This document shows, in pieces, positions 1 through 8,905 of a stretch of 64,000 nucleotides of DNA. The number at the start of each line of letters is the position of its first letter. The stretch's first letter is position 1. The notes under the pieces are model-generated. The model was not told the origin of the DNA, made no database searches, and was given only the letters and a program-made list of their open reading frames with translations. The stretch is from VRUE01 sp963753245 (GTDB taxonomy: Bacteria; Actinomycetota; Thermoleophilia; Solirubrobacterales; 70-9), in assembly GCA_963753245.1 (NCBI GenBank), contig CAVWBK010000002.1:186001-250000 (forward strand). Reading direction: 5' to 3'. The translations under genes and the position numbers were made by a program.

Positions 1-1
1 C

Positions 2-418
2 AACACCCTGCTTCATAAAGAGGCCGGCTGGCCCATCGTGATTTGCGCGCTCGGAGTTGTCGGGGCGGCCTGCCTTCACCGGCTGGATCGAAGCCGGGCC
101 ACGATCTGGGCGCTGCTCATCGTTGCCCTGGGCGCACTGATCTTTGGCGCCACCGTCTACCAGGAGGCCGGAAGTCGAGCTTCCGTGGAAGCCGAGCAGT
201 TTCCTGGCCTCCTTGAACTGATCGTCGTGAATCACGCATCCCCGGCTATTGGCCTGCAGCTCGCTAAGCTCGCCGGAATACTGGCCGTCGTCGCTGGCCT
301 CGTCCTCTCTTATATCTCTCTTGGCCCGCCGAGCCGACTCCCTTCGCGCCAGTCAGCCGCCTATTCGGCGACCGGGAAACCCTCCCGAGAGGAGGAATCG
401 AGTGCCAAGACCGGATAA
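2..418 (+). CDS. membrane protein, 5' end outside the window
   Basis: The reading frame is open from the first bases of the window, so the true start probably lies upstream; the first internal start is the GTG at 38. The visible part has two or three hydrophobic segments (about residues 1-16, 26-44 and 84-104 of the visible frame) and ends in a short charged hydrophilic tail. The pattern is that of a small integral membrane protein. I do not recognise the family. It runs towards a convergent gene on the minus strand. Confidence 0.5.
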   Translation, partial: NTLLHKEAGWPIVICALGVVGAACLHRLDRSRATIWALLIVALGALIFGATVYQEAGSRASVEAEQFPGLLELIVVNHASPAIGLQLAKLAGILAVVAGLVLSYISLGPPSRLPSRQSAAYSATGKPSREEESSAKTG

Positions 419-457
419 TTCAAGCCAAGAACCTCCCTGCGGCTGCGGGGTGGACGC

Positions 458-1412
458 TCAGCAGCGCAGCGCGTAGAAAAAGGAGAAGGACGTGTAAGGA
501 CGCGGCTTGAAGGCCGACACGATGGGCTTAAAGCCCGGCCCGTCAGGCGAACGGTCCGTCCCGGGAAGCGGGCGCTGAGCGACCCGCTCCATTCCCAGCC
601 TTCCCCCTGTCTGCGGATGGTCGCTTGGCCATGGAAGGGCGAAGGGGGCTTGATCGTCCCTTCGCTGAGATCGCCAGAGAAGACGGCGGTGCCCGCACCC
701 CCTTCGACCGAGATCGAGTAGGAGACCCGGGCGATCCCGATCGACTTGGTCCAAGAGGCGGAGAAAGCGGCGGGGGTCGCTTCCCCGTCTCCCGGGGGTG
801 GCGGCGGTGTCGCCGGATCGACTTCGACGCTGGCGCCAAAGTTTCGCCCGTCGTCGCAGTTAGTCGCGTTGACGTTGATGCCGCCAGCGCCGGGATCGAA
901 GGTGGGAGGTTTCAAGAACGCTGGGCAGTGCCAGCGTGGCACGGTTTCGATCTGCCCGGCGAAGCTTCCCGTCCGAGCGAAGCCGGGCAGATGCGCGTCG
1001 GGGTCGAACCCAATCGAGCCCTTGAACGTGCCTTTCACGTGACCCAATCCTTCTGCCCTCCGGTGCAGGAGTCGGGGCGGGGCCTCCGCGAGGGCTTTCC
1101 TTCAGGCTGGAAGCGGAGTGCGACCGAGCCGAATCGGCCGAGGCTGCCGAATACTCCGCGCCGGGTGGTCCTGCCGGGGCCGGAGTAGCGGGCGAAGAGC
1201 GAGCCGCGGCGGGTTGTCGCAGCCAGGATCGAGACTTCCTTGCCGAATCCCGAGACCGAGCCGATGCGCGTGGGGCTCCCTCGCATTTCCACGCTGGCGG
1301 CGTACCTGGCGCCCTGCGCGGGCGACGCGAGCGCTGCAACGGAGGCGAGCGCCACAAGACCCGCGAGCGCCGCCTTTCCCCCTGCTCCCAGTCCACTCCT
1401 CACCTGATGCAA
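458..1412 (-). pseudogene. secreted protein broken by two frameshifts
   Basis: The N-terminal part (1412 down to about 1050) encodes a signal peptide of about 35 residues ending near AQG, then a beta-rich segment with RYSGPGR and GSLGRFGSVALRF. The frame then stops at 1035, but the neighbouring frame continues the same protein with VKGTFKGSIGF and ends in PRWHC plus a Pro-rich linker and a second domain. Near 540 the frame changes again, and the natural end is probably GFKPIVSAF...YALRC at 458. The two-domain layout resembles a secreted family that I recall from Solirubrobacterales with no known function. Two single-base shifts in one gene mean either a true pseudogene or sequence errors. Confidence 0.6.
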
Positions 1413-1481
1413 GATAGCCGCCGAGCGACCTCTCGGACCGCGCGCCGTAGGCGAGTGTCGCGCCGGGGCTGAGCTGCCCCT

Positions 1482-2105
1482 TCAGCCCGAAACGGCGAAG
1501 CCTGCGGCCTGTTCGAGCCTGACGGCTGCTCCCTCCAGTCGCTTTCTCTCACGCGAAGACTCCGCAGCGAGTGCAGCCGTCCAAAGTGGCCTGATCGCGC
1601 GGCCGTCACCGATCTCAACGAGAGCCTCGGCCGCCCGCGTCCGGCATTTCGGGTCATCCAGTAACCCCGCAATGGGATCTACCGCCGGGCGCCACCTGAG
1701 CCTTTCGAGCCCGAGGATCCCATGCACCCGTGTCGCCGCATCGGTGCTGGCAAGCGCCTGCAAGAGGGCACCTGTCGCACCCGGGTCGCGTGTTCTTGAA
1801 AGCCCGAAGGCCGCGGTGCGGCGCACCCGCGGGTCGGCATCTTCTTCCAGAAGCGGCGCGAGGATAGGAACGATCGCAGGGTCGGTGGGGCCGCTGAATC
1901 CTGCGTGGCCCCCATCTGGCGCCATTGAGGCGATCATGAGAGTCGCCCTGCGCCGAAGTGAGGGGGTGGCCTCCGTTTCGCCCAAGTACCAGCACAGAGC
2001 CTCCAAATTGCCGTCTTCCCTGAGTACTCGTAGCTCGTTGCTACTTGGCTCCAAGCGTGTCCAATGCTTTCGCCATCTGGAGGCCGCGGCTCTCAGGGGC
2101 ATCAA
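1482..2105 (-). CDS. HEAT-repeat protein
   Basis: The 207-residue product is soluble and built from repeated two-helix units. Typical repeat cores are DPRVRRTAAFGLSRTRDPGA, DAATRVHGILGLERL and KCRTRAAEALVEIGDGRAI, the alternation of Arg/Ala-rich helices and Gly/Asp turns seen in HEAT and PBS-lyase repeats. Such proteins usually act as protein-protein scaffolds. There is no signal peptide or catalytic motif, so the partner is unknown. The start is ATG 2105, with a second ATG one codon later. It has no clear operon partner. Confidence 0.65.
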   Translation of the reverse strand: MMPLRAAASRWRKHWTRLEPSSNELRVLREDGNLEALCWYLGETEATPSLRRRATLMIASMAPDGGHAGFSGPTDPAIVPILAPLLEEDADPRVRRTAAFGLSRTRDPGATGALLQALASTDAATRVHGILGLERLRWRPAVDPIAGLLDDPKCRTRAAEALVEIGDGRAIRPLWTAALAAESSRERKRLEGAAVRLEQAAGFAVSG

Positions 2106-2271
2106 AGGATGTTTTCGGCGCTATGCCAGATGCTCTTGAGCGGGTGAGTGGCGAACACCAGCACTCGCGCTGAACCCCCATGAATCAGCGGGCTGGCACT
2201 GAACTTTCATGACGGACCTCTAGGACCTGCCTCGGGGCAACTCAGACCCTTAAGCTTTGGCCGTGGCCCGA

Positions 2272-2937
2272 ATGCGCTCCGCTCGGTTTGCGTTTCTTGT
2301 CGTCGGGCTACTCGTACTCACGGCGGTGTCGGCGCCCATCGCCATGGCGGCTCCCAACAACAGCCTCGCCTGTGAGCTGGTCGCCCAGTCGGTGATTCAG
2401 AAAGCCCTCGCCGTCACCCACGTGACCGTCCATTCCTCTGCCGTGAGCCCGACCGCGCCGTCGCCGGAAAACCACACGGTCGATGGCGCGGATCAGTCCG
2501 AATGCCAATTCTTCGGCTATACCCAGAAACCAAGCCAGGCCCAGCTGAAGCAGCTGCGGAGCGCCAAGAAGCCAGTGCCTGCGGGGCTCGGCGATGTCAT
2601 CGTCACGACCGAAGTCCGAGACACCGAACCCGGGGGAGAAGGAGAAAGTTGGAATCCGACCACGGCTGCACTCACCTGGGCCCAGGGTCTCAAGATCGAC
2701 CGCAAGTCCCTGGGTGGCGCTGGCTTCGCTAGCCCTAGCTTCGCCTCCTTTCTACACAAGACGGATTGGCTCGGCAACAAGGACCGAAACGCCGGCTTCT
2801 ATGAGGTGGGAGACGGCGGAAATGCAAGCGCGATCATCGTGCTCAACGTCAATAGCGCCGACCCGACTCACGCCACCTATAAGGCGCTGGCGAAGAAGAT
2901 CGTCCCCGCTTTTACCAACGACTTCCTGACTCCCTGA
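2272..2937 (+). CDS. secreted protein of unknown function
   Basis: An N-terminal signal peptide (basic start, hydrophobic core LVVGLLVLTAVSAP, cleavage after AMA) is followed by a mature domain of about 195 residues. The mature part carries two cysteines (SLACELV and SECQFFGY) about 48 residues apart, which could form a disulfide, and a charged middle region. The pattern resembles small exported actinobacterial proteins of the DUF3558 type, but I cannot assign it firmly. ATG 2272 is chosen because it begins directly at the signal peptide; TTG 2257 and GTG 2263 are in frame, and none has a strong ribosome site. Confidence 0.55.
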   Translation: MRSARFAFLVVGLLVLTAVSAPIAMAAPNNSLACELVAQSVIQKALAVTHVTVHSSAVSPTAPSPENHTVDGADQSECQFFGYTQKPSQAQLKQLRSAKKPVPAGLGDVIVTTEVRDTEPGGEGESWNPTTAALTWAQGLKIDRKSLGGAGFASPSFASFLHKTDWLGNKDRNAGFYEVGDGGNASAIIVLNVNSADPTHATYKALAKKIVPAFTNDFLTP

Positions 2938-3080
2938 TCGCCGGGTAGGGTTCGGGCGGCTTGAGGCCACCTGCCTGCGCGACCTCCATCGCGTAACCGC
3001 AACCTGTGAAGTGGCCTTCGGTACCAAAGTTGGCACCACCAGACGTCTTTCGGAGCCGACCGACACCCAGGAACGCCGAA

Positions 3081-3101
3081 AGCCCGCTTCTCAGGCGGGC
3101 T
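3081..3101 (-). terminator. hairpin beside the tRNA-Pro relic
   Basis: A 7-bp perfect stem (AGCCCGC/GCGGGCT) with a 7-base loop lies 10 bases beyond the 3' end of the tRNA-Pro relic, read on the minus strand. The intact tRNA-Pro has a hairpin at the equivalent place (6684-6710). There is no T tract, so termination strength is uncertain. Confidence 0.4.
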
Positions 3102-3110
3102 CCGGAATAT

Positions 3111-3168
3111 CGGGGCGACTGGATTTGAACCAGCCACCGCTCGGCCCCATCCGGCTCATTCCACCCCG
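3111..3168 (-). pseudogene. tRNA-Pro relic or attachment-site copy
   Basis: Bases 3109-3148 match 6715-6754, the 3' half of the intact tRNA-Pro(GGG) plus two flanking bases, with one mismatch in 40. Both acceptor strands can still pair (CGGGGTG with CGCCCCG), but the molecule is only 58 nt against 73: the D arm and part of the anticodon arm are missing. It cannot be a working tRNA. It may be a decayed duplicate, or the far attachment site left by an element that integrated into the tRNA-Pro 3' end. Confidence 0.6.
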
Positions 3169-3274
3169 ATGTGGCTTCCCTGCGCGTCCCCGTCGTCCCC
3201 GCATCTGGACGCTCTGGACCTATAGGGCGGTGCATCCGGTACCAAAGCGTTACCACGAGGTCCCGGCCTGGAAT

Positions 3275-3330
3275 CCGCAACATGATTCGAACCTGCGACC
3301 TTCAAGTTGTGAACCGATTACGCAGAGTCG
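3275..3330 (-). other. second degenerate tRNA-like fragment
   Basis: Read on the minus strand, this stretch contains a T-arm-like segment GGTCGCAGGTTCGAATC preceded by a weak anticodon-like loop. The T stem pairs with one mismatch and the anticodon stem has only about three pairs, so it is not a functional tRNA. It lies about 110 bases inside the island from the tRNA-Pro relic. Peptides read from such fragments (DSNLRP, MIRTCDLQ) are familiar translation artefacts and are not reported as genes. Confidence 0.3.
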
Positions 3331-3398
3331 TAGGTCTGTGGCGGGTCGAGGGAGGGCGCCCGAGGAGCCTTTAGGGCCGTTTGTCCGTGAGCCACAGC

Positions 3399-3503
3399 TC
3401 AGCCCTCAGGAATCAGGACCACGCGGCCGCGCAGTTTGCCGGCTTCGGCGAGCTCGTGGATCGCCGCGGCGTCCGTCAGAAGCCGGCGCTCACTGATGTC
3501 CAG
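3399..3503 (-). pseudogene. C-terminal remnant of a zinc-type dehydrogenase / quinone reductase
   Basis: Read on the minus strand this stretch encodes SERRLLTDAAAIHELAEAG followed by KLRGRVVLIPEG and a stop codon. This is the typical last segment of the medium-chain NADPH:quinone reductase / zinc-binding alcohol dehydrogenase family (HxLxExGxxxGKxVL). No catalytic or Rossmann part can be recovered upstream, where stops appear in frame. It is therefore only a fragment. It lies between the tRNA relic and the SDR pseudogene, inside the decayed island. Confidence 0.45.
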
Positions 3504-3665
3504 GCGCAGCTAGCCGGCGTCGATGGGGCCGCGATTTCCGCCACCGGCCCGCAAACCGGCGACCTTGTCCGGGTTGCGGGCGAGCAGGATCGTGAGCGAG
3601 CAGCCGAGGTGTGCTTCTTGTCTGACGTTGCAGGGAGTTGGCGGCCAGGATCATGTCGTCTCCTC

Positions 3666-4405
3666 TCAGACCGCGGTGCGGCCGCCGTCGACGGGGATGA
3701 TCGCGCCGTTGATGTAGCCGGCCGCCGGGGTCGCGAGGAACGTGATGACGTCGGACAGCTCGTGCACGTCAGCGACCCGGCCGAGCGGAATCTGCTTGGC
3801 GAACTCTTCGGCCATCGCCAACCTCGGCTCCACCGCCGGCGTCAACGTCGGACCGGGAGCGACCGCGTTGACCCGGACGTTCTGCGGCCCGTATTCGGCG
3901 GCCCACGCCTTAGTGAGCAGCTCGATCGCCGCGCGCGAGGCGCCGTAGGCACCAAGCCTGGCTGGCCGTAGCTCGCGACCATCGTTGAGACGTTGATGAT
4001 CGATCCGCCGCCGCGGGCGGCGATCTTCGGGGCGAGCGCGGCGACGAGGAAGAACGGCGCCTTGACGTTGATGCTGGAACAGACTGTCGAACGCCGCCTC
4101 GTCGGTGTCGGCCGTCGGTGCCGATGGCGGCAACGCCGGCACAGTTGACCAGGACATCGATCTCGCCTGCCGCGTCGGCGACGCGGCGCCACCTCGGACA
4201 GCTCCGAGAAATCGGCGGCGATGAACTGCGCATCGTGTCCACCCGCCCGGATCTCCTCTGCGGCGCTCGCGCCGCGGGTCTCGTCGCGGCCGGTGAGGAT
4301 CACCGTCGCGCCCTTCTCGGCCATCGCCAGTCCGGTGGCGATACCCATCCCGGAGGTGCCACCGGTGATCAAAGCCCGTTTGTCCTTCAGATCCATCGTC
4401 GACAT
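3666..4405 (-). pseudogene. SDR-family oxidoreductase broken by several frameshifts
   Basis: Fragments in three frames add up to one short-chain dehydrogenase: the cofactor motif ALITGGTSGMGIATGLA, then the DAQFIAADFSE region, IDVLVNCAGVA (the NAG motif as NCAG), GGSIINVSTMVASYG with the catalytic Ser, YGASRAAIELLTKAWAAEYG with the YxxxK pair as YGASR, and the C-terminal NGAIIPVDGGRTAV. The frame changes near 4190, 4120, 4080 and 3965. In the YxxxK motif the Lys position reads Arg. Taken with the shifts, the gene is probably inactive. It is followed on the same strand by the dehydrogenase remnant and faces away from the TetR gene's start. The start is ATG 4405 or 4396. Confidence 0.7.
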
Positions 4406-4540
4406 CCCTTCGATAGTTGGAACAGACAATCCACTCTTGCTGGCGCCGACGCTAACAGAACTGGCTTACATAATCCAATATGAGCCGATCTGGCGATACG
4501 CGCTCCGGGACGGCTTCCCGTAGGTCGTCGGTCCGAGGGC

Positions 4541-5178
4541 TCAGCGGTTGAGCGAAGTGCTCGTGGTGCTGCTGAGGGTGGCGATGAGCGTGAGCATCGC
4601 GTCGAGCGCGGCCGCGAGCGGTTCGGGGTCGCGCTGGATCTGAGCGAGCAGGAGGCCGCCCTCAAGCGCGGCAAGCGTGGCAAGCGCGAGCTGGCGCGGA
4701 TCGGCCTCGGGTGCGAGTCGGCCAAGCGCGTGCATCCGCAGAAGACCGGCCATGATGCTGGCCTCCCAGCGTTTGAAGGACGCCGCAACCATTGCCCTGG
4801 CTTCGGGCTCCGTCTCGGCGAGCGCGGCACCGAGCGAGCCGATCGGACAACCGCCGCGCCCGCCCGTGTCGCGGGCGTGATCGACCACAAAATCGCGCCA
4901 CTCCCGTAGGCCGTCGAGGCTGCTGAGGTCGAACCGCTCCTGCGTGCCGATGGCCCGTCGGTCTGGCGCTCGATGACTGCGCGGACCAGCGCCGGCTTGT
5001 CGTCGAAGTAGTGGTAGAGCTGCGAGCTGCTCACGTGTGCACCGTCGCGCACTTCCTCGACCGTCGTGCCGGCAACGCCCTGCTGAAAGATCAGCTCTGC
5101 CGCGGCGTCGACGATCCGCGCGCGCGTCTCGGCGCCCTTGCTCGTCAACCGCGGCCGACCAGAACTCCTTGAGGACAT
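4541..5178 (-). pseudogene. TetR-family regulator with a frameshift
   Basis: The first 85 residues form a TetR DNA-binding domain: ARIVDAAAELIFQQGVAGTT, the helix-turn-helix with HVSSSQLYHYFDDKPALV. Near 4950 the frame changes, and the ligand-binding part continues as FDLSSLDGLREWRDFVVDHA and GGCPIGSLGAALAE to the stop at 4541. The GGCPIGSLGAELA motif is typical of TetR regulators in the TetR_C_16/AcrR-like group. With one shift this could be a real gene carrying a sequence error. It sits next to two SDR genes, one on each side, which it would be expected to regulate. The start is ATG 5178. Confidence 0.7.
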
Positions 5179-5406
5179 CGGGAAAAGTATACCGATAAAA
5201 ATGGCTTTGACATTCCATAAAATATCTGACATAGTGGATCAGATAGTCCAGTCTAGTGAACAATCTCGGGCTGCTACCGCCGGGAAAGCAAGAAGCCGCT
5301 GTGCTGGGCCAGGCCGAGCAGGGCCTGGCCGTCGTATCTGCCCGGCGGTTCGACCACACCATTCAGCCAACCCTGGCTGGACCTACAGAAGATGAGAGGA
5401 ATTCTG

Positions 5407-6332
5407 ATGAGCACAACCCCAGGAAAGACCGTGTTGATCACGGGCGCCAACGCTGGGATCGGCAAGGACGTGGCCCGGCAACTGGCATCTGCGTCCGGAG
5501 ATCGCCCGCATCTACCTGGCGTGCCGGAATCAAGACCGGGCGAGAACGGCACAGGCCGAGCTCGAAGCGGAGACCGGCCGGACGCATCTTCGACATCGTT
5601 CTCATGGACGTTGCCGATCTGGGCTCGGTCCGCGCCGGCCTGGCTGGCATCGACGGATCCATCGACGCGCTGGTCATGAACGCCGGTGTCATCGGCCCGC
5701 AGTCGATGGACTTGACCGCTGACGGGGTCACCACCGTGTTCGCGACGAACGTCCTCGGCCACGTCGTCCTCCTCGAGGCGCTCCTGGCCGAGGACCGACT
5801 CGGCGAGGTTGCGGTCCTCGCCGGAAGCGAGGCAGCCCGGGGACTTCCGAAGCTGCGGATGAAGCGGCCGTCCTTCGTCTCGACCTCAGCCGACGAGCTC
5901 GCCACCGTCATCGACGGCAGCTACTTCGCCAGGCAAAAAAACTGACTTCAACCTAGCCTTCGGGCAGGCCAAGTACATCGGCGCCCTCTGGATGGCCTAC
6001 CTGGCCCGCCAACACCCCGACCGCCGCTTCATCACCGTGAGCCCCGGCGCCACCACCGGCACTCAAGCCTCCAACGATATTGCCCTACCGTTGCGGATAG
6101 CGGCCAAATACATCATGCCCGCCCTCGGGATCTCGCCCACAAACTTGACGTGGGCGCGAAGCGACTGGTCGACGGCGTCACCGACCCGACCCTGTCCAGC
6201 GGCGTGTTCTACGCCAGCGCGGCCAACAAGCTGAAGGGTCCCTTGGTCGACCAAGCGGACATCTTCCCCGATCTGGCCAACCCGTCGTTTCAGGACCATG
6301 CCAACGAAGCCATCCACCGCTTCATCACCTGA
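5407..6332 (+). pseudogene. SDR / protochlorophyllide-reductase-like gene broken by frameshifts
   Basis: The parts add up to one protein: TVLITGANAGIGKDVARQLA (TGxxxGIG), a segment in a second frame restoring IARIYLACRNQDRA, then IDALVMNAGVIGPQ (NAG motif), TNVLGHVVLLEALL, FNLAFGQAKYIGALWMAYLA (the YxxxK helix, here as the QAKY context), SPGATTGT and a C-terminal segment ending NEAIHRFIT. Shifts occur near 5490-5600, at the A7 run 5935-5941 and near 6145. The homopolymer site suggests that at least one shift may be a sequencing error. The order resembles light-independent SDRs annotated as protochlorophyllide reductase-like. ATG 5407 has AGGA upstream. It is divergent from TetR. Confidence 0.65.
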
Positions 6333-6683
6333 AAAGACCTTCGTGTAATGCGTTGCCTCGCCGACTGGTTCCATAGACATAGTTCGTCGAGTCCGAGAAA
6401 CCCAAGACGTTTGCCAGGCGGATTCGGCGAACTGGGAGGGGGGAACTGCCGACGCATCCGTTCGACTTGCTGCGAATCGCAGCGAAGGCGCCTCCGCGGC
6501 GGCGACCTCCTCTGTTGCCTCTGCGCCGAACTTGACAGGGTCGAAATGCGAGCCCGAGAGCTTCTCGTCTGCGGCCTCCTCAGGCATGGTCCATGAGTTG
6601 TAAACACAGGCCGGGTGGAACTCGGTTCTAACGGCGGTAATACGCGCCATCGAGAGCTCGAGCGAGGTAGGGCCTCAAGCGAC
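6333..6683. other. stretch without a convincing gene
   Basis: No frame in these 350 bases shows a recognisable domain, a ribosome site or a convincing composition. It separates the SDR pseudogene from the tRNA-Pro terminator and forms the right end of the decayed island. Confidence 0.5.
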
Positions 6684-6710
6684 AGAAGCCCGCTCCCAGA
6701 GAGGGCTTCT
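6684..6710 (-). terminator. hairpin downstream of tRNA-Pro
   Basis: An 8-bp perfect inverted repeat (AGAAGCCC/GGGCTTCT) with an 11-base loop lies just past the 3' end of the tRNA on the minus strand. There is no T tract, as is common in high-GC actinobacteria. Confidence 0.6.
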
Positions 6711-6716
6711 GATCAT

Positions 6717-6789
6717 CGGGGCGACTGGATTTGAACCAGCGACCGCTCGGCCCCCAGCCGAGTGCGCTACCAGACTGCGCCACGCCCCG
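6717..6789 (-). tRNA. tRNA-Pro (anticodon GGG)
   Basis: The 73-nt minus-strand sequence folds into a full cloverleaf: acceptor CGGGGCG/CGCCCCG, D arm GCGCAGTCTGGTAGCGC, anticodon stem CTCGG/CCGAG around the loop CTGGGGG (anticodon GGG), and T arm GCTGGTTCAAATCCAGT. CCA is not encoded. A 40-bp partial copy of its 3' end lies at 3109-3148. Confidence 0.95.
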
Positions 6790-6822
6790 TGGCCCCTTCA
6801 TCTTAGGCTGCTTGTGGTGACG

Positions 6823-7284
6823 ATGAAGGAAAGCGCCGGGATTCTGCTTTACCGGCTCGCCGCGCGCGAGCCCGAGGTCTTGCTGGTCCACCCTGGCGGT
6901 CCTTTTTGGGCGAAGAAAGACCGCGGCGCTTGGTCGATCCCAAAGGGAGAACCTGACCCGAGCGAGGAGTTGATTGCCGCAGCGCTGCGCGAGCTCGAGG
7001 AGGAGCTCGGCGCGCCGCCGGAGCTTCGTGCCGAGGAGCTGGTCGATTTGGGTTCCGTGGCCCAGAAGGCCAAGATTGTTCACGGTTGGGCGGCGGAGGC
7101 GGACTTCGACCCGGAGACCCTGGATTGCAACACATTCACGATGGAGTGGCCGCCCCACTCCGGTCTCGAGCGGCAGTTTCCGGAGGTCGATCGGGCCGAG
7201 TGGTTTGAGCCGGCGCTCGCCAGGGAGAAGCTGATCCCGGCGCAGGTCGCGTTCGTCGATCGTCTGCTAGATCGCTTGGAATAG
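6823..7284 (+). CDS. NUDIX hydrolase
   Basis: The 153-residue protein has a complete Nudix box at about residues 42-64 (GEPDPSEELIAAALRELEEE followed by LGA), matching GX5EX7REUXEEXGU with all metal-binding Glu residues present. The N-terminal SAGILLYR and the WSIPKGE strand are typical of the DUF4916/NUDIX proteins that use a diphosphate linked to a variable group. The substrate cannot be told from sequence; small actinobacterial members act on nucleotide sugars, dinucleoside polyphosphates or oxidised nucleotides. ATG 6823 is chosen over GTG 6814 because it begins just before the first strand. It is soluble, and is followed 29 bases later by the RDD gene. Confidence 0.85.
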   Translation: MKESAGILLYRLAAREPEVLLVHPGGPFWAKKDRGAWSIPKGEPDPSEELIAAALRELEEELGAPPELRAEELVDLGSVAQKAKIVHGWAAEADFDPETLDCNTFTMEWPPHSGLERQFPEVDRAEWFEPALAREKLIPAQVAFVDRLLDRLE

Positions 7285-7313
7285 AGCCCCGGCTGCTCTA
7301 GGCTCGCAGGCTG

Positions 7314-8402
7314 ATGAGCGAAGATGGCGTCAAGTCCCGTCCGCCATACGGCGAAGGTCCGGCCGGGCGGCCGCTGCCGCTCTCGGTTCGTCTACTTGGC
7401 AGCGGGGTCCGCGGCGCGCGCACGGTCGGTAAAGCGGTGGGCATCGATCGGGCCGTTGAGGCTGCCGCCGAGGAGGCGATGGTCGCCGCGGTCGAGAGCG
7501 AGGCGGTCGAACGCGCCCTGGCCCGAGTCCTGCAAGGCCCGGTCGTGGAGAACGCTGTGCACGGAGCGCTCGACAGCGAGACGGTCAAGCGAGCGCTCGT
7601 CGATGCTCTCGATAGCGAAATGGTCGATGAGGTCTGGCGCCGGCTCTTGGCCAGCGATGAGGCGCAGAAACTGGTTGAGCGAATCGCCGAGGCGCCCGAG
7701 CTGCGGGCCGCGATCAGCGCCCAGAGCGTCGGCCTGATCACGGACGTCGGCCACACGATTGGCAGGACGACACGTCGCGCCGATGGAATCGTCGAGCGGT
7801 TCGCCCGCAAGATTCTTTTCCGCCAGCCCCGCGCCGAGCCGACCGGGCGAGCAGGCGCCGTGACCCGTGTCCTGGCGTTCGGACTCGACGGGCTGATCGT
7901 CAATCTTGCCTTCTCAGGTGTGGCAGCGCTGGCAGCGCTGATTGCTTCGGCCTTCACCGGTAATGGTGGAGGTGTCTCCGGCTACGTTCTGGCACTTGGC
8001 ACAGTCACCTGGGCGGCGCTTGGCTCCCTCTACCTAGTCGCCTTCTGGTCACTTGCCGGCCAAACCCCGGGGATGCGCTTCTTCGGTATCCGGCTCGGGG
8101 CTGACGGCGATCGTCTGCCGCCGCGCCAATCGATCAAGCGGCTTGTCGGACTGATCCTCGCGGCAATTCCGTTTGGCCTCGGCTTTCTCGGGATTCTGCT
8201 TGACGAACGACGCCGAGGCTGGCAGGACCGAATGGCCGGCGTGGACGTCCTGTATGAGCGCAACGAACGCACCCCGGCACCCTGGTCAACGCTCGCTGAG
8301 GAGGATGCCGCGAGCGCCACCGCGGAACCCTCAGCGACGAAGGCCCCGGCTTCCCGGGGCCTTCGTCCACAGCAGGTTGGCGGGCCGCCACTCGGCGGCT
8401 GA
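7314..8402 (+). CDS. RDD-family membrane protein with a helical N-terminal region
   Basis: The C-terminal half (about residues 180-320) is an RDD domain: VTRVLAFGLDGLIVNLAF with the Asp in the first helix, two more hydrophobic segments, and GQTPGMRFFGIRL, the conserved loop of the family, followed by RRGWQDRMAGVDVLY. The N-terminal 170 residues are amphipathic helices with repeated units such as ESEAVERALARVLQ and DSETVKRALVDALD, so they probably form a bundle or coil. RDD proteins are multi-pass membrane proteins of mostly unknown role, some linked to ion exchange. A strong hairpin lies inside the last 25 codons. ATG 7314 follows the NUDIX gene closely. Confidence 0.8.
   Translation: MSEDGVKSRPPYGEGPAGRPLPLSVRLLGSGVRGARTVGKAVGIDRAVEAAAEEAMVAAVESEAVERALARVLQGPVVENAVHGALDSETVKRALVDALDSEMVDEVWRRLLASDEAQKLVERIAEAPELRAAISAQSVGLITDVGHTIGRTTRRADGIVERFARKILFRQPRAEPTGRAGAVTRVLAFGLDGLIVNLAFSGVAALAALIASAFTGNGGGVSGYVLALGTVTWAALGSLYLVAFWSLAGQTPGMRFFGIRLGADGDRLPPRQSIKRLVGLILAAIPFGLGFLGILLDERRRGWQDRMAGVDVLYERNERTPAPWSTLAEEDAASATAEPSATKAPASRGLRPQQVGGPPLGG
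8336..8367 (-). terminator. strong 14-bp hairpin between convergent genes
   Basis: A perfect 14-bp stem (GACGAAGGCCCCGG and its complement) closes a CTTC tetraloop. It lies inside the 3' coding end of the RDD gene, 42 bases past the stop codon of the convergent DUF7144 gene, so it most likely ends transcription of the minus-strand gene. It may also act on the plus strand. Confidence 0.65.
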
Positions 8403-8408
8403 ACTGCC

Positions 8409-8792
8409 TCAGGTCGAGGAGCCCTGCGGGCCCTCCGCCAGCTTGTAGACGATGATGATCGAGAGCGCGAAGATCGCCAGAGACCAGAACGGGTAGCCGC
8501 CGATCGAGAGCAGGGCGGTCATCGCGTTGAGCGCGCCGACGAAGATGCCAAACCAGCGCCCGAATTCGCCTCCCGAGAACAGCGAGAAAGCGGCGATCAG
8601 CTCCAGCACCCCGATGATCAGGCTGACCCAGCCCCAGGTGTGAAGACCGCTGATGATGTAGGTGGCGTTTTCTGTGAAGAACTTCGAATCGCCGATCGCG
8701 GCGATCCCGTAGATGATGTTGAGAACTCCGGCAACAAGGAGCAGCACACCGGCGAACACCCACCAGCCACTGATCAGGCTCTCATCGTTCAT
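8409..8792 (-). CDS. DUF7144-type four-helix membrane protein
   Basis: The 127-residue product has four hydrophobic segments (about residues 9-32, 53-75, 80-97 and 101-118) and the family features WWVFAGVLLLVAGVLNIIYG and GLHTWGWVSLIIGVLELIAA. This matches the small actinobacterial membrane proteins of the DUF7144 type, which have no established function. Its stop codon is 6 bases from that of the RDD gene. The ATG is preceded by AGGGAAGGG about 5 bases upstream, a good ribosome site. Confidence 0.75.
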   Translation of the reverse strand: MNDESLISGWWVFAGVLLLVAGVLNIIYGIAAIGDSKFFTENATYIISGLHTWGWVSLIIGVLELIAAFSLFSGGEFGRWFGIFVGALNAMTALLSIGGYPFWSLAIFALSIIIVYKLAEGPQGSST

Positions 8793-8905
8793 TTCAACCC
8801 TTCCCTAGGACGATCTGCTTGTTTGGAGCGGTTTGCTACACGGGAAGAGTTCGCTGTCCGGCCGGCTGCTCCTTGCGGTATGTCACCATTTGGCTGGTGA
8901 GGGGG

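Noticed and set aside
3011..3496. Open frames giving peptides such as DSNLRP and MIRTCDLQ
   Set aside because: They are translations of tRNA 3'-end-like DNA on the opposite strand, a well-known artefact.
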